Origin: Lentinus brumalis
Lineage: Eukaryota; Basidiomycota; Agaricomycetes; Polyporales; Polyporaceae
DNA length: 64,000 bases
NCBI GenBank assembly: GCA_001792895.1
Contig: MARA01000006.1
Coordinates: 2,287,379-2,351,378 of the forward strand
Direction of reading: 5' to 3'
Shown here: one piece after another, positions 44,139 to 54,610 of the stretch
How the letters are laid out: each line of letters begins with the position of its first letter
Position numbering within the stretch: position 1 is the stretch's first letter
The notes under the pieces: generated by a model
Seen by the model: only the letters and a program-made list of their open reading frames with translations
What the model was told of the DNA's origin: nothing
Database searches by the model: none
Translations under genes and position numbers: made by a program

Positions 44139-44813
44139 ATGGCAGGTCGACCAACCCCCGTCTCTGCCGACGCGGCCGCCAGCGTCGAGGGTGCATCCCA
44201 GCACACCACGCTCTACAATGGACGTAAGGCATCCCATCCCCTGCACATCCTCATAGTTGGGTGCGGCATGGGCGGGCTGGCTGCCGCACATTGTCTAGGC
44301 AAGGCCGGACACAAGGTCACCCTCTTCGAGGCTGCTGCCGCCATCGGCGAGGTCGGCGCAGGCATCCAGATCACCCCCAACCTCTCGCGACTACTGCGGC
44401 GATGGGGCGCAGGCAGCGCCCTCGAGGCCGTCGGTGTGCGCCCGGAGGCGATAGTCCTGCGGCGTTACGCCACAGGCGAGCGCGTAGGCTACACCCGCTG
44501 GACAGACATGGAGGAGAAGTACGGCTCGCCGTACTACCACATCCACCGCGCGGACCTGCACAAGCTGCTGTTCGACCTCGCCGCGCCGTACATGACCCTG
44601 CGTCTGAAGTCGAACGTGGTGGGCGTGGACCCCGACGTGCCCTCCGTCACGCTCGGGACTGGCGAGGTCGTGCACGGGGACCTTATCATTGGGGCGGATG
44701 GGGTCAAGAGCCTTGTTCAGCGCGTTGTGCTGGGTCACACGAACCCTGCGGAGCCGACCGGTGATGCCGTGTATCGCGCGATTGTGCCTTCGCACCTCCT
44801 GCTTGGAGACTAG
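44139..44813 (+). pseudogene. FAD-dependent monooxygenase (salicylate-hydroxylase-like), truncated to 224 aa
   Basis: Starts MAGRPTPVSADAAASVEG. The FAD-binding Rossmann motif is ILIVGCGMGGLAAAHCLGKA (GxGxxG, about residues 38-57), followed by LFEAAAAIGEVGAGIQITPN and the second FAD motif GDLIIGADGVKSLVQRVVLG (about 180-199). The reading frame then stops at 44811-44813 after VYRAIVPSHLLLGD. Family members usually run about 420-480 residues, and the following sequence (44814 on) shows no continuation in any frame. The enzyme lacks its substrate-binding half and C-terminal helices. The gene was probably cut by a rearrangement; an unannotated intron to a distant exon is less likely. Confidence 0.82.
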
Positions 44814-46898
44814 ACAATCGATTTCACAAAACCGCCGCCAAAATAGGCCGGGCGTTTTTGCGAAGTCGCGCGACGCGCCGTGCAGCCTCGACGCGTGCAC
44901 CGTTCTGCTTCGTTCGTGGCACGTAGATACGGCCATGTCGTAGGTACCCAATGCAACTTGTTTCAGCGCAAACGGACGCGATGAACGACGTCCGTAGCGG
45001 ATGCGCGTGGGCCGCGTGAGACGCCCGCCCGCCCGCCTGTGGCGGGCGAGGGCGGGCCAGCGCCTCTCCCGCCCGCCGGCGCATCATCTCTATGACTTCC
45101 GCCCGCCTTCCGTCAACCTCCCGGGCCTGGATCCCTTCCCCGCCTATACTCCCTCCCGCCCAGCGTCTCTCACCGACCTCCGAGCCCTTCCGACCGTCCA
45201 GCGCGCTCGCTGTGCCATCAAAGACTCCTCGATCGCACCGCCGGCAACATCTCCACTCCTCATCATCCCGCCGGCAAACTATGAATCTACGGCCCGCCCC
45301 CGCATGCGTCATCGCACGCCCGCCGCAGGTCCGTGTCACGTCCCCGCCCCGTACCACCAGCCGGCAAACAACCAGAACGGTCATATGCCGTCGCTGGAAC
45401 CTCCCCTGTAAGAGAGCCAGATGCTGTGAGAGCGACTTACCCGTTGTACAGGGCGGCAGTAGGACCACACAGGGTGTGTGCGTCACCTCTGCGCTGTGTC
45501 GCTCTGACGCGCTCCAGAGCCCGATTTCGACCCGCTTGCGAGGGACGGGTGCAGCGGCGCAGGTGGCAGCGTGGTTAGTGGCGCAGTCGACGCGTGGCGA
45601 GAGGCGGATCGAGGGGGCGATGGCGAGTGTGGTCGATAGTCGCAGTCGAGAGTGGTACAGGAATCCCACGTAAGAGCACACCACGACCACGCTTCTGTGT
45701 AGCACAAGAAATGATACGTGTCGTTTCTGTCGCTGCACGCACAAACAGCGTTCTGTAATACATCGTACTTGCACGCCGTCACGACCTAATTGCTGGCCTG
45801 TCCGCGCAGCATTTCAACGCTGGTCACGCCGGTATCTAATCAAACGTTATGATCCAGTCTGCGCGGCGCGAGGCATTGCACTACACGAACCTTCGGCGTG
45901 CGTGACCTCCCATGCCGAGCAACGAGTGTGCAACTTGCCTAGCCAAGCACGAGTGGCTGGATCCATTCCTCCAGTGAGACACGCAAGGCCCCAGAACGTG
46001 CAGACTTACCAGCGTACGTTCCATCCTCCCTCCCATCTCCAACCACCCCAGACGGCACGCGTTCCTTGTACCAGCCAGCCGGCTGGCATGCGTAACCGTC
46101 GCTTTCGGCTGGCGTGCTAGCGGCCACACCGCCGCTCTTGCGCCCGACATTCGCAGCCTTGTTCGACCATCCAGACATAGCGTCGTAGTAGTTTTCAGAG
46201 GAGTGCGGTGGTGAAGAGCCAGACGCGTCGTGGTAACCGGCTGAGTCGCCGGTGAAGCCCCGCCCGTCTTCATTGTGGGCGCCACACGCGGACGCCCATG
46301 CTCCTCGCACATGCGCGAGGTGCACGAAGACCTCCAGTGCCACACCGCGACGACCCGCAAAACCCGTCTGAATCGCGTTTCGCGGCCCTTCTCGCTCCGC
46401 GACACCCGTCCGCAGGCGCGGCCTCGCCGACCAGCACCCCCACTCCTTCATTCTCTCCACGAGCACCAAGAAGGACCGCGTCTCCCACCTGTCCAGGTCC
46501 TCACCTCGTCCCTGCCCTGCCAGAGCGCGAAGACGCGGCCCAACACGCGTCTTGTTGCTCTCTAGCGAAAGATCCACTCATACTCGCCACACGCGTGACA
46601 AGAGGGCGAGTGCCTGCCTACAGGTACGGAGGAAGGGAGGGCGGACGTAAGCGAAGATAGTGGGGTTCTAGATTCTGGATTTGCGGGGCAAGAGAGCAAC
46701 AACAGCAGGGATGAGATCATGCAGATGAGAGAGATACGGGGCATAGACAGATATTTGCATAGCATACGAGATGACGCACATCCTCGGGGGTTGGACCAGG
46801 CACAGCCGCGACACGAACCTGCGACTGACTGACGCGAAGCTGACGAAGAATCGGAGTATGGGTGTGAGTTTATGTTATGCTGGAGAAGGTAGAGAGAA
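44814..46898. other. Unassigned sequence behind the truncated FAD gene
   Basis: A GC-rich inverted repeat lies near 45019-45070. On the minus strand a protein-like stretch (46020-46260) reads SSENYYDAMSGWSNKAANVG and meets a GTAAGT donor, but no full gene could be built. Nothing else is supported. Confidence 0.4.
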
Positions 46899-49449
46899 TC
46901 ACGCTGCGGGAACCGCCACGCGCGCGGGAGTGGGTCGACCACGAGGGCGCGGACGGTTGATCCTTAGCGTCTCAGAGGGGCTGCCGGTCCAAAGATCAGT
47001 TACATCTACACCCGAAAATCCGGAAAGAGTACTCACGTAGGGATGATGGTCGAGTTCTCCTGGCAGTCCTGCGTGCTGGACTTCCCGACGCTGCGCTTTG
47101 ACCAGAGCAGCCCCGCACGCCGTGTGCTCGATGTAACACGGGGACGGGCAGGGAGGCCCATCGCGTTCTTGCCCCGCTTGGAGGTGTCGATCTCAACCTG
47201 GAATGGCGAGAACGGCTTGATCTCTCCGAGCGTTGGCGGCGGAGTAGGCACGTTGGCGTTGGCAGTCCACACCTCACGAAGGCCAGAGGGCTCATGAACA
47301 GCAGACGCGAAGCGCTTGCTCGGGGTGTCACTGAAAACTTGGATGGGAGATTCGCGCTGCTTCTCAGGGGACGTGATTCAGCGCATCGCCCTAAGAGGGT
47401 ACGGCGACGCCCTTGGTGACGTGCGCGACCGGACGCGATGAGGACGAAGTTCTGACGGGAGAGGTCCGAAGGTCTTCTGTGAGTGCTCGAGCATTGCCTG
47501 CATGGCCACAGGCTCCCGTGGAGGTTGGAAGACTGCCGCAGGTCGTCAGCTATCAGAAGGTCGTTCGAAGGCATGACGCAACTCACCCTGCACGGCAACG
47601 ACTGAGAATGGGGTGTCACTCCAGGCCTGCTTGCTTTCATCCACGGTCACTTGCGCCTCATCCCGAAGAGCATAGTACCTGCGCAAAGTGGTTATACCGT
47701 GCTCGTCGTCCCATTCGCTATAGATCGAGTCCGTGTCACTCCCCACGACGAAGGTCGACGCGTCGTTCTTTGCCGAACCCGATATTCGTTTCGTCAGACT
47801 TTGAGGTGTTGACGCGTGCGACGACGGCGAGCTTGAGAACACGGAGGCTTCCTCCTTTATAGTCTCATACACCGAGGACCGGGACATGCGCGCCTGATCA
47901 ATGCGACGACGGTGACCAGTCCCTCGTGCCCTAGCGCGCGAACGAGCTCTCGCGAGACCGCTCGTGGGATTGGTGGCATTCGTGAGTAGTGTACCGAGAT
48001 GTCCAAGGTCAATGCTGGACTGTGAGCCGCCCGAGACTGATGACCCATCGGAAGCCGAGAGCGGAGGGGTGTCCGTGCCAGAGGAGGAAGATGTGCAAGT
48101 ACTGGATCGCGAGCGTCCCGCGGGCGAGGGTCGGGAAAAGATAGAGTGCTCACGCACTAGCACAACGTTAGCATGGGATTGAATGACCAAGGGGAAGACT
48201 CACAAGAAGCAAGTAGATCTTCTCCTTGTGCCATGAGCGCACCCTCCTCCAAGCTCTGACGCTCGAGCAAACCCTGGCGCGCCTTAATCATGCGCTCGCT
48301 ACCAAATTGCATGGAAGACGTCGACGCAATGGACGGTTGTGCCAGGAGACGAGGTTCCTTGGGCGACTCCTTGAGGGGCGGGTCCGCATCGAACTGCAGG
48401 ACGCGCCCCGGGTGTGCGGCGTGCCTGTTCCTCTCCATGCGCGCACACGGCGATGCTTCGACGAGGGAGCTGATGGAACGCCTACGAACATGGCCGCCCC
48501 CGAGCATCTGTGGGTTGAACACATCAGCGTCGCTTCATTAGGCTGGAACATTGGACACGTACAGTGATCATGGTATCATCCTCCTTGACTGGGCTGTGGA
48601 CGCTCATCTCGCTCATCATAGACACAGGTCGGAACTGGCGTCTAGACATGTTCCGTCCGTACTGAGCGTACGAGGGATCGAGGCCAAACACAGACTCTGA
48701 TGATACGGACGTTCTCTTGCCAGTCTTGTCAAAGATCGAGTCGTCCACAACCGAAGTATACCTGCCAGTGTTGTCCATGATCGAGTCCCATGACGTGCGG
48801 TTGACTTCCTCAGGCTCGCTATAGCTGCTCTCGGGCGACCCGGAGATCGCGCTGAGCGGAGCACCATGCGCGTTGTCGAACATCTTGTCGCCCAAACCCG
48901 GCCGGGCCATGGGTCGCTCCGAGTAGTCGCTCATGATCGACTCCACAGAGAAGTCGCGGTTATGCCGCGGCATGGCGGACCGTCCACCTCCAGCACCGTG
49001 CATCGCGTACGACAACCCGACAGAGCTTGCGCTGGTGTTTGAATCGTTGCGGCGGTGGGCATGAGCGCCGAAGCTGCGGTTGTACAAACTGACCGGTGGT
49101 GCATTGGACGCGACAGACATCGCAGAGGGTCCACGGCGGTGTCCACGACGGTAGGGGTGCATCTGGAAGTAGAGCTCGAAGCGTCGCTGTCCACACGCTT
49201 ACGCGGTTTGTTGCGATTGATGAACGAGAAGGTGTCGTCGACCGACATGGACATGGACATTGACATGTCGTCCATCGAGGGGGGGCGGCTGGGGCCATCC
49301 TGGTAGCCAAAGGGATCCTGGGCACCAGAGTCGACGGTTGCACCGTATGAGGAGACCGTGGCCGGAACACAGCGTCCTTTGGAGGGTAGAACGCGGGGCG
49401 GTTGGGACCGATTTCGTCTTGTGTCGTAACTTCTCTCGGTTCCAATCAT
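46899..49449 (-). CDS. Ser-rich nuclear-type protein with C-terminal AT-hook-like motif
   Basis: Exons 48563-49449, 48204-48507, 47587-48156, 47037-47532 and 46899-46962. The protein is low-complexity and Ser/Arg-rich, with islands that look conserved: MIGTERSYDTRRNRSQPPR, NKPRKRVDSDASS, RRRSISSLVEASPCARMER and VWTANANVPTPPPTLGEIKP. It ends RPRPRGRPTP, an AT-hook-like element. Exon 1 needs one extra base near 49170 (the two frames join at DASS/YFQMHPYRRG). In exon 4 a TGA occurs in frame at 47378-47380; it vanishes if a 72-nt intron with donor GTACCC and acceptor TTTTCAG (47331-47402) is removed. Function unknown; the length is about 750-773 residues. It shares its strand with two more genes upstream. 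Confidence 0.6.
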
Positions 49450-49557
49450 CGCATACTCACCATACACCCACCTCACTTCCCGCCGCGCTCAGTAAACTCG
49501 CACATAACCCAGCAGACAGGCCAAGTAGTGGAGATGTACATAATCCTACGTTTCCCT

Positions 49558-50314
49558 TCAGAACTGTGGCAGCGTCCCCAGATCCTCCAAAGGCACCGGG
49601 GCGTGCAGGTCTGCCGGGTCCTCCCACTCCATATGCCGCATGACCACGAAGTCCGAGAGCTCGATGCCGTAACGTTTGCGAAGCTGCCGTTTCACCCTAG
49701 CCATCATCAGCCATGCGTCCATTACAAGTAAGCTGGATGTCTTACTCCTTCTGTCGGCGGTACGACATCTTCCTGTCCATCGGACGATTGAGCTGCACAT
49801 GCGTCAGCAATGTCTCGAGCAGACAGCTTCATACTCACAGGGTTGTACTCCAGCACCTTATTAGCATATCGTCCTTGTCGCGGTCGCAGTGCGCCCGGAA
49901 GCGTGTCGTGCGGACGAAACTTCATGGCTACCATCACCTATACAGAATTACTCCAACGTCCAGGCCCTTAAATCCCCCCACTCACCTCCACAAATTCGCC
50001 GTAGGTGAACCTTATCCTGTCCGTGTTATTGCTCGCAAAGATCGAGGACGCGATCTGCGTACGAGTGGTCAGTTCCGCGTCGTTGCAATTGACATATCGC
50101 ACGACTCACCCACCACTGCGCCCCCGTGACGTTGCAGGACCAGTAGCCCATTCTCGATGTCGACCTTGCAGGGGCGAGGCGGGCGCACAGACGTGTCGGT
50201 ACGAGTAACAGCGATTTCCCGTGCGCGCGACGGCCGCCCAGCGGCCTGCGTGTCCGAGAAACTCGGAAAGCCAAAGTCGCGTGGAGTGGCTGTGCTACGT
50301 GCCTTAGGCACCAT
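49558..50314 (-). CDS. Hypothetical protein, 184 aa, five exons
   Basis: Exons 50114-50314, 49986-50054, 49839-49937, 49746-49792 and 49558-49696 sum to 555 nt in frame, with GTGGGT/GTGAGT/GTAAGA donors. It begins MVPKARSTATPRDFGFPSF and contains FTYGEFVEVMVAMKFRPHD, KRQLRKRYGIELSDFVVMRH and the end DLHAPVPLEDLGTLPQF. No domain was recognised, but its composition and its frame-perfect small exons argue for a real gene. It ends only 109 nt before the Ser-rich gene on the same strand. It could be a fungal-specific protein or part of the neighbouring mobile region. Confidence 0.6.
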
Positions 50315-50779
50315 CTCGCGTGGTGTGGCTGTGCCTCACCTCTGCTGCTACCCTGGCACTCCGGTGCTATCGCAAAGCCATTAATGTACGACATTTATTC
50401 ATCGCCCCACGTACGCTTTCCCCTTCGGACGTTTCGGCACGCTTCGGGCTGGCGTTCTCGCAGGGCCCCACTCTTTACTACCTGTATTCTGCTCAACCAC
50501 CGTATATTCACGCTCCGTTGACATAGTGCGTATTCCCCGGTGCCGCGCGCGCCCTCTTGCCGCAGTCCTTGTATTGTTCACGCATCCATTGCGACCTCAA
50601 ACCTGAACCCAGAGCCACGCCGCCGAGCTATGCGCGTGTCAGTACGCGTCCCCGAGAATCCGGTGTCAGTACTTACATTCTCTGTTCATGAGCCAGCTAT
50701 TCATCCTGGGTGTCTGCGCCCTTCGTGTTCGAGGGCCCCGCGTCTGCGTGGCCTCCACGCGTGGACCTGGCAATACGAA

Positions 50780-51662
50780 TTAGCACAACCCGCGCAATGC
50801 ATCCGTATGCTCACGTTTGCGCTCGCTGAGCGGCATCTCGTCTTCGGAACTCGACGCTGCCCCAAGCTCATGCTTCTCCACCCTCTTCCCCTTGCCTTCG
50901 ACCAGTCCCGCCAGCAGCGTCTTGATGGTGTCGAGCTCCGCATCCATAGCGTCGATGCTCTTCTTCGTCCGCCCCAGCTTCGCCCTAGTCGAGGTGACTT
51001 TCTTCTTGATCAAGCCCACCTTCGCCGCAAAGGTCTCGTCCTTCGATTCCTGGGATGCGTCCTCGTCCTCACCGTCATCATCATCGGCCAATTGGTCCAC
51101 CTGCTCGTCGTCGTCATCAACCCCGTCCTCATTCGATGACGCAGCTCTCTCACCGTCCTCCTCCTCTTCCCCCCCTTCTTCTCCTGCCACCCCCTTCTCC
51201 TCCTTGAGGGGCACGCCCTCGCGCATAGCCGCGGGCTGCATGTTTCGATCACCCCATACCGCGCCCTCCGGGATGATAGTCAAACCCTCGCTCTTCGCGA
51301 CGGTATACGACTCCGCGTTCAACTTCGCCGGATGGCCTCGCTTGGTCATATCTGCGACGAGATTAGCAGACCGTTGGGCGACCGGGACATGACTCACAGG
51401 TTTGGCGATCACAGTCGCGGCCCCAAAGGCACCCGTAACAGCTGAGGCGGCTGAGATTCGTGGCCTGGCAGATGATACCCTTCTTCTTGCATGGTTTGCA
51501 TACTATCTTTTGCGACTTTGCCAGGTCGCGGAAGAACTTGGGAGTCGCCCCAGAGGGACGCAACATAGCCGGCACGACCGATATCTTCACGCCTTGCCTC
51601 TCCGCGCGGCGCAAATTGGCTTCCAGGGCGGCCTGATACGTCTTCGGGGGCGGGATGCTCAT
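50780..51662 (-). CDS. Cys-cluster acidic protein, 278 aa, unknown function
   Basis: Exons 51398-51662 and 50780-51351, with a GTGAGT donor. The N-terminal part has a CX2CX6CX9CX2C cluster (CKPCKKKGIIC then CYGC), then CDRQ near the exon end; such clusters bind zinc or DNA in many Agaricomycete proteins. The middle is highly acidic (EEGGEEEEDGE, EDGVDDDDEQVDQ). The C-terminus is a predicted coiled coil (KVGLIKKKVTSTRAKLGRTK, DAMDAELDTIKTLLAGL). A tandem repeat array lies in its promoter region. It is the nearest gene to the TET/JBP-KDZ cluster and keeps an intact frame. It might belong to the mobile unit or be a host neighbour; no function can be given. Confidence 0.6.
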
Positions 51663-51724
51663 GGTTGTTCGTGAGGGTGCTAGGCGGTGATGGGCTCGTC
51701 AGCGTTGCAAGTCTCAGCTTATAT

Positions 51725-52090
51725 GTTCGACACCAACGCTTGCGCGGCCCTCACACGCCTCGCGTTGCCGCAGCTCTCCGCCGTGCTTCTCTTTGCGCCC
51801 ATGTCATGCCTGTGTACTAATTAGTACGGATCACGGTCAGAAGACACAGCCTATGTGTTCAACACCAACGCTTGCGCGGCCCTCGCACGCCTCGCGATGC
51901 CGAAGCTCTCCGCAGTGGTTCTGTTTGCGTGCATGTCATGCCTGTGTATCAAGTGGCCCTCACGGTAGGAGAACTCAGCTTAGATGTTCGACACCCAGGC
52001 TTGCGCGGCCCTCACACGCCTCGCGGGCTCCCACCTCGCCGCCGTGCTTCTCTTTGCGTGCACGTCATGCCTGTGTACCAATTAGTACAA
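51725..52090. repeat. Three-copy tandem repeat, period about 127-134 bp
   Basis: Imperfect copies start at 51725, 51859 and 51986. Shared blocks include GCTTGCGCGGCCCTC, CACGCCTCGCG and GTCATGCCTGTGTA. The array fills the space between the TET/JBP 3' end and the start of the 278-aa gene. Confidence 0.85.
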
Positions 52091-52280
52091 TTTCAAATGT
52101 GACATCCCGAACACTGACCTTCCAAGCAGGCCGGTGGTCCTGAACCCTGCCGTTGTCGCGGTGCGAGTGAGTCGGTACGTCGCCGTGTGCGGCAAGGTAT
52201 CTGTCAGGCTCGTTCAGCGTAGTACATACTTTTACTTCGTAGATAGCGTCATAGTATTCGCTCGACACCTGGTGTCAACC

Positions 52281-54072
52281 TCATCCATTCCTCACGGGCG
52301 TTGGACCCCCGCACCACTGGCGCAAGAGTCGCAGTCCCCGCTGCCACCGCGTTTCGCCCGATTCCAGCTCCTGGCCATTCTGCGCGAACTTCGCTTGAGT
52401 CGTCATGCCACATCGCACCCAGCTGAACAAATGGCCCGCCGAGTACTGTGTGATCGACATTCGAGTCTCCTCCGGGCCAATGTCGACGTTCGAATGAACG
52501 AGGATTGCGGAAGGGATCAGGTATGTTGATCGAGGTGGGACCTGGATGACGAGGCCGACGTCCCAAAGGATCACATGTCCGCCGCGCTCGTGGTCGAAGT
52601 TTCCCAGGACGGTGACCGCGCACATTCCACACAGGTGATTAGCCTGGTCGAGATGCGGATATGTTACCACGCGCGGACCGAGGTTGAAAGTGACACCTGC
52701 GAAGGCGTTGTGCGTGCAGTTCCGCCTCAGCTCTGGTTGCGACTCGCAGATCGCATTGAGATTGACCATGTACTCGGAGAACACGGCCGGCACGTATGTC
52801 TTCAGGTATCCTGTAGCCATCTTCATTAGCACTTCGTTCTACACGGACGCACTGCGCCCGCGCTCACCACTTTGCGCGTTTGCAATGCGACGGATTGACT
52901 GAGATTGCCACAGTCGTGCCAACGCTCTGCGCTCGCGTCTATTCCTGGGCTTGATGTTCATAGGACGCTGTATAATCATCAGTCCCAGCCCGCCGTCCTT
53001 TCGTGCAAGCCTGACATACCGGCTGTCCGCCGCCTCTCGATATCCCCGAAGACAGCGTGCTATACCCTCCACGACGATGCTCCTCCCTTCCGTTCATCCC
53101 GCAATAATTCCGGGCTTTCACGAGGTGGTCAGCCGCGTTCTCGTATACTTTGTACAGTGTCGCATCGGAGGACGCTCCCACGAGCACCATGAGGATCGTG
53201 CCCTTCTTGTCCACGATGTAGTGGTTCGACCTGCACATGGCCGCAGTCAGGTAGGCTCCCTGGACCCGTGAATCGTGTACGGGGCGCATACCTCCCTCCC
53301 CACCGTAACACGGGCAACTTCTTCACGATTTGCTCGAACGGCACGCTTGCCTGGTCTTCCATGGTTTGAGGGCGCACTTTACCTGTGAACCCGGCCCCAG
53401 CATATCTCGCTTGGCCTCCGTCTATATCGAAGTCCGTCTGGATCACCGTGGTCTCCGAGGCATGCTTCATTGCGCGGCGTTTCGGCGGGAAGTCACAAGC
53501 GGCCTCGCCGACGTGCGTGCGCGGCGAGCCCAATGTCGATTGCTTGTCCTGGCGGCCCTTGCGCCGCTTCGCTTTCGTGCGATCGACGCGTTTCTGCGCA
53601 GCTGGATCGCGCTCTTTGCGCTCGACTTGTGGTATAGCGTGCATCGAGTCCCAACTCGCCACGGACGCCGTATCGCTCACGAGTGACTGTGCATCGGGCC
53701 ACGCGCCGCTGCCGACGGGCTCCTCGTCATCCAAAGCTACCCGGCCTCCTGCTCGTCGTGCGCCTCTCTCGCCAAAGACTCTATATCGACCTCCACATTG
53801 AGCGCGATGACCTCGTTGCCCTCCAGGCGGATGCACGCAGTTCCGCTGGTCGGATCCACCTCGGACGCGGGGCACATCTGCGGGAACAACTCCGCTGCGT
53901 CCGTACCATCGGGGAGAACAATGACGTCCTCCATGCCGTAAGGCGAGTACTCCTTCCCGTCTCGCAGGATGCGCTGCGAAGATTTCAACACACCAACCCC
54001 GCTATCATTAACCTGCAGGCATACCTGTCTCACTCTGATCTTCGAGCGGAAGTCGCGTAGCAGATTCCGCAT
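52281..54072 (-). CDS. TET/JBP-like 2-oxoglutarate/Fe(II) dioxygenase, about 523 aa, one frameshift
   Basis: Exons 54025-54072, 53292-53973, 53020-53230, 52868-52967 and 52281-52810. All phases close if one base is added in exon 2, most simply at the CCC run 53740-53742. The C-terminal dioxygenase domain (about residues 270-500) includes STLSSGISRGGGQP, AGVTFNLGPRVVTYPHLDQA (iron ligands H400 and D402), GGHVILWDVGLVIQVPPRST, LIPSAILVHSN (H453) and EETRMSITQYSAG (R464 for 2-oxoglutarate). TET/JBP enzymes oxidise 5-methylcytosine or thymine in DNA; fungal members are typically associated with KDZ elements. The N-terminal half is acidic and basic, with a Lys/Arg-rich segment, and is probably disordered. 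The active-site residues are all present, so the ancestor was competent. Confidence 0.82.
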
Positions 54073-54610
54073 CCCCTGTCGTACGCCAGCTCATTGTCAG
54101 CGCCATATTTGTTCGGGCACAAGTAGGGTCCGCGCGTCCAGAGACCAGACGTCGATCTCGACAGACCGCGGCCCATGTTACTCACCATCGTACACTGGCG
54201 ATCGTCTCACAAGAGAGCAACGTGGCGGGTGCGGTGGGTTGGACCTCCTCACCACTCGCCTCTTTAAGTCGTCTGCCCTTAAAGTCCGCGGCGCATGGAG
54301 GTGGGGCTTCTGTCGCCATCTCGTGCTAACTATCCCACACGTCATATCAGAACATTCCTCCCCGCCGCCAACCCGACTTCCCAGCCGCTCCGCCGCACGC
54401 TACCCCCTTTTGAGACACTTCGATGTCGCAACCCCCCTACCAACAGCGCAAACTAATCCTTCCGGGGAACCGGCATCCCTATTCCCTGCTGACAGGGTCA
54501 GAGTCCATTCAACAGATTCGCGACGTTCTCACCTCGTGAATCCGACTGGGGAACTTCAACTCGGCCTTCCGGAACAGACGTTCATACCTATGCGCTTGCC
54601 TGAGAGGGGG
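54073..54610. other. Spacer between TET/JBP and KDZ transposase genes
   Basis: About 0.54 kb, presumably holding the 3' UTR of the transposase gene and the promoter of the TET/JBP gene. No ORF with motifs was seen. Confidence 0.5.

Noticed and set aside
45019..45075. GC-rich inverted repeat as a MITE or terminator
   Set aside because: No target-site duplication or second copy was found by eye; a simple GC-rich stretch explains it.
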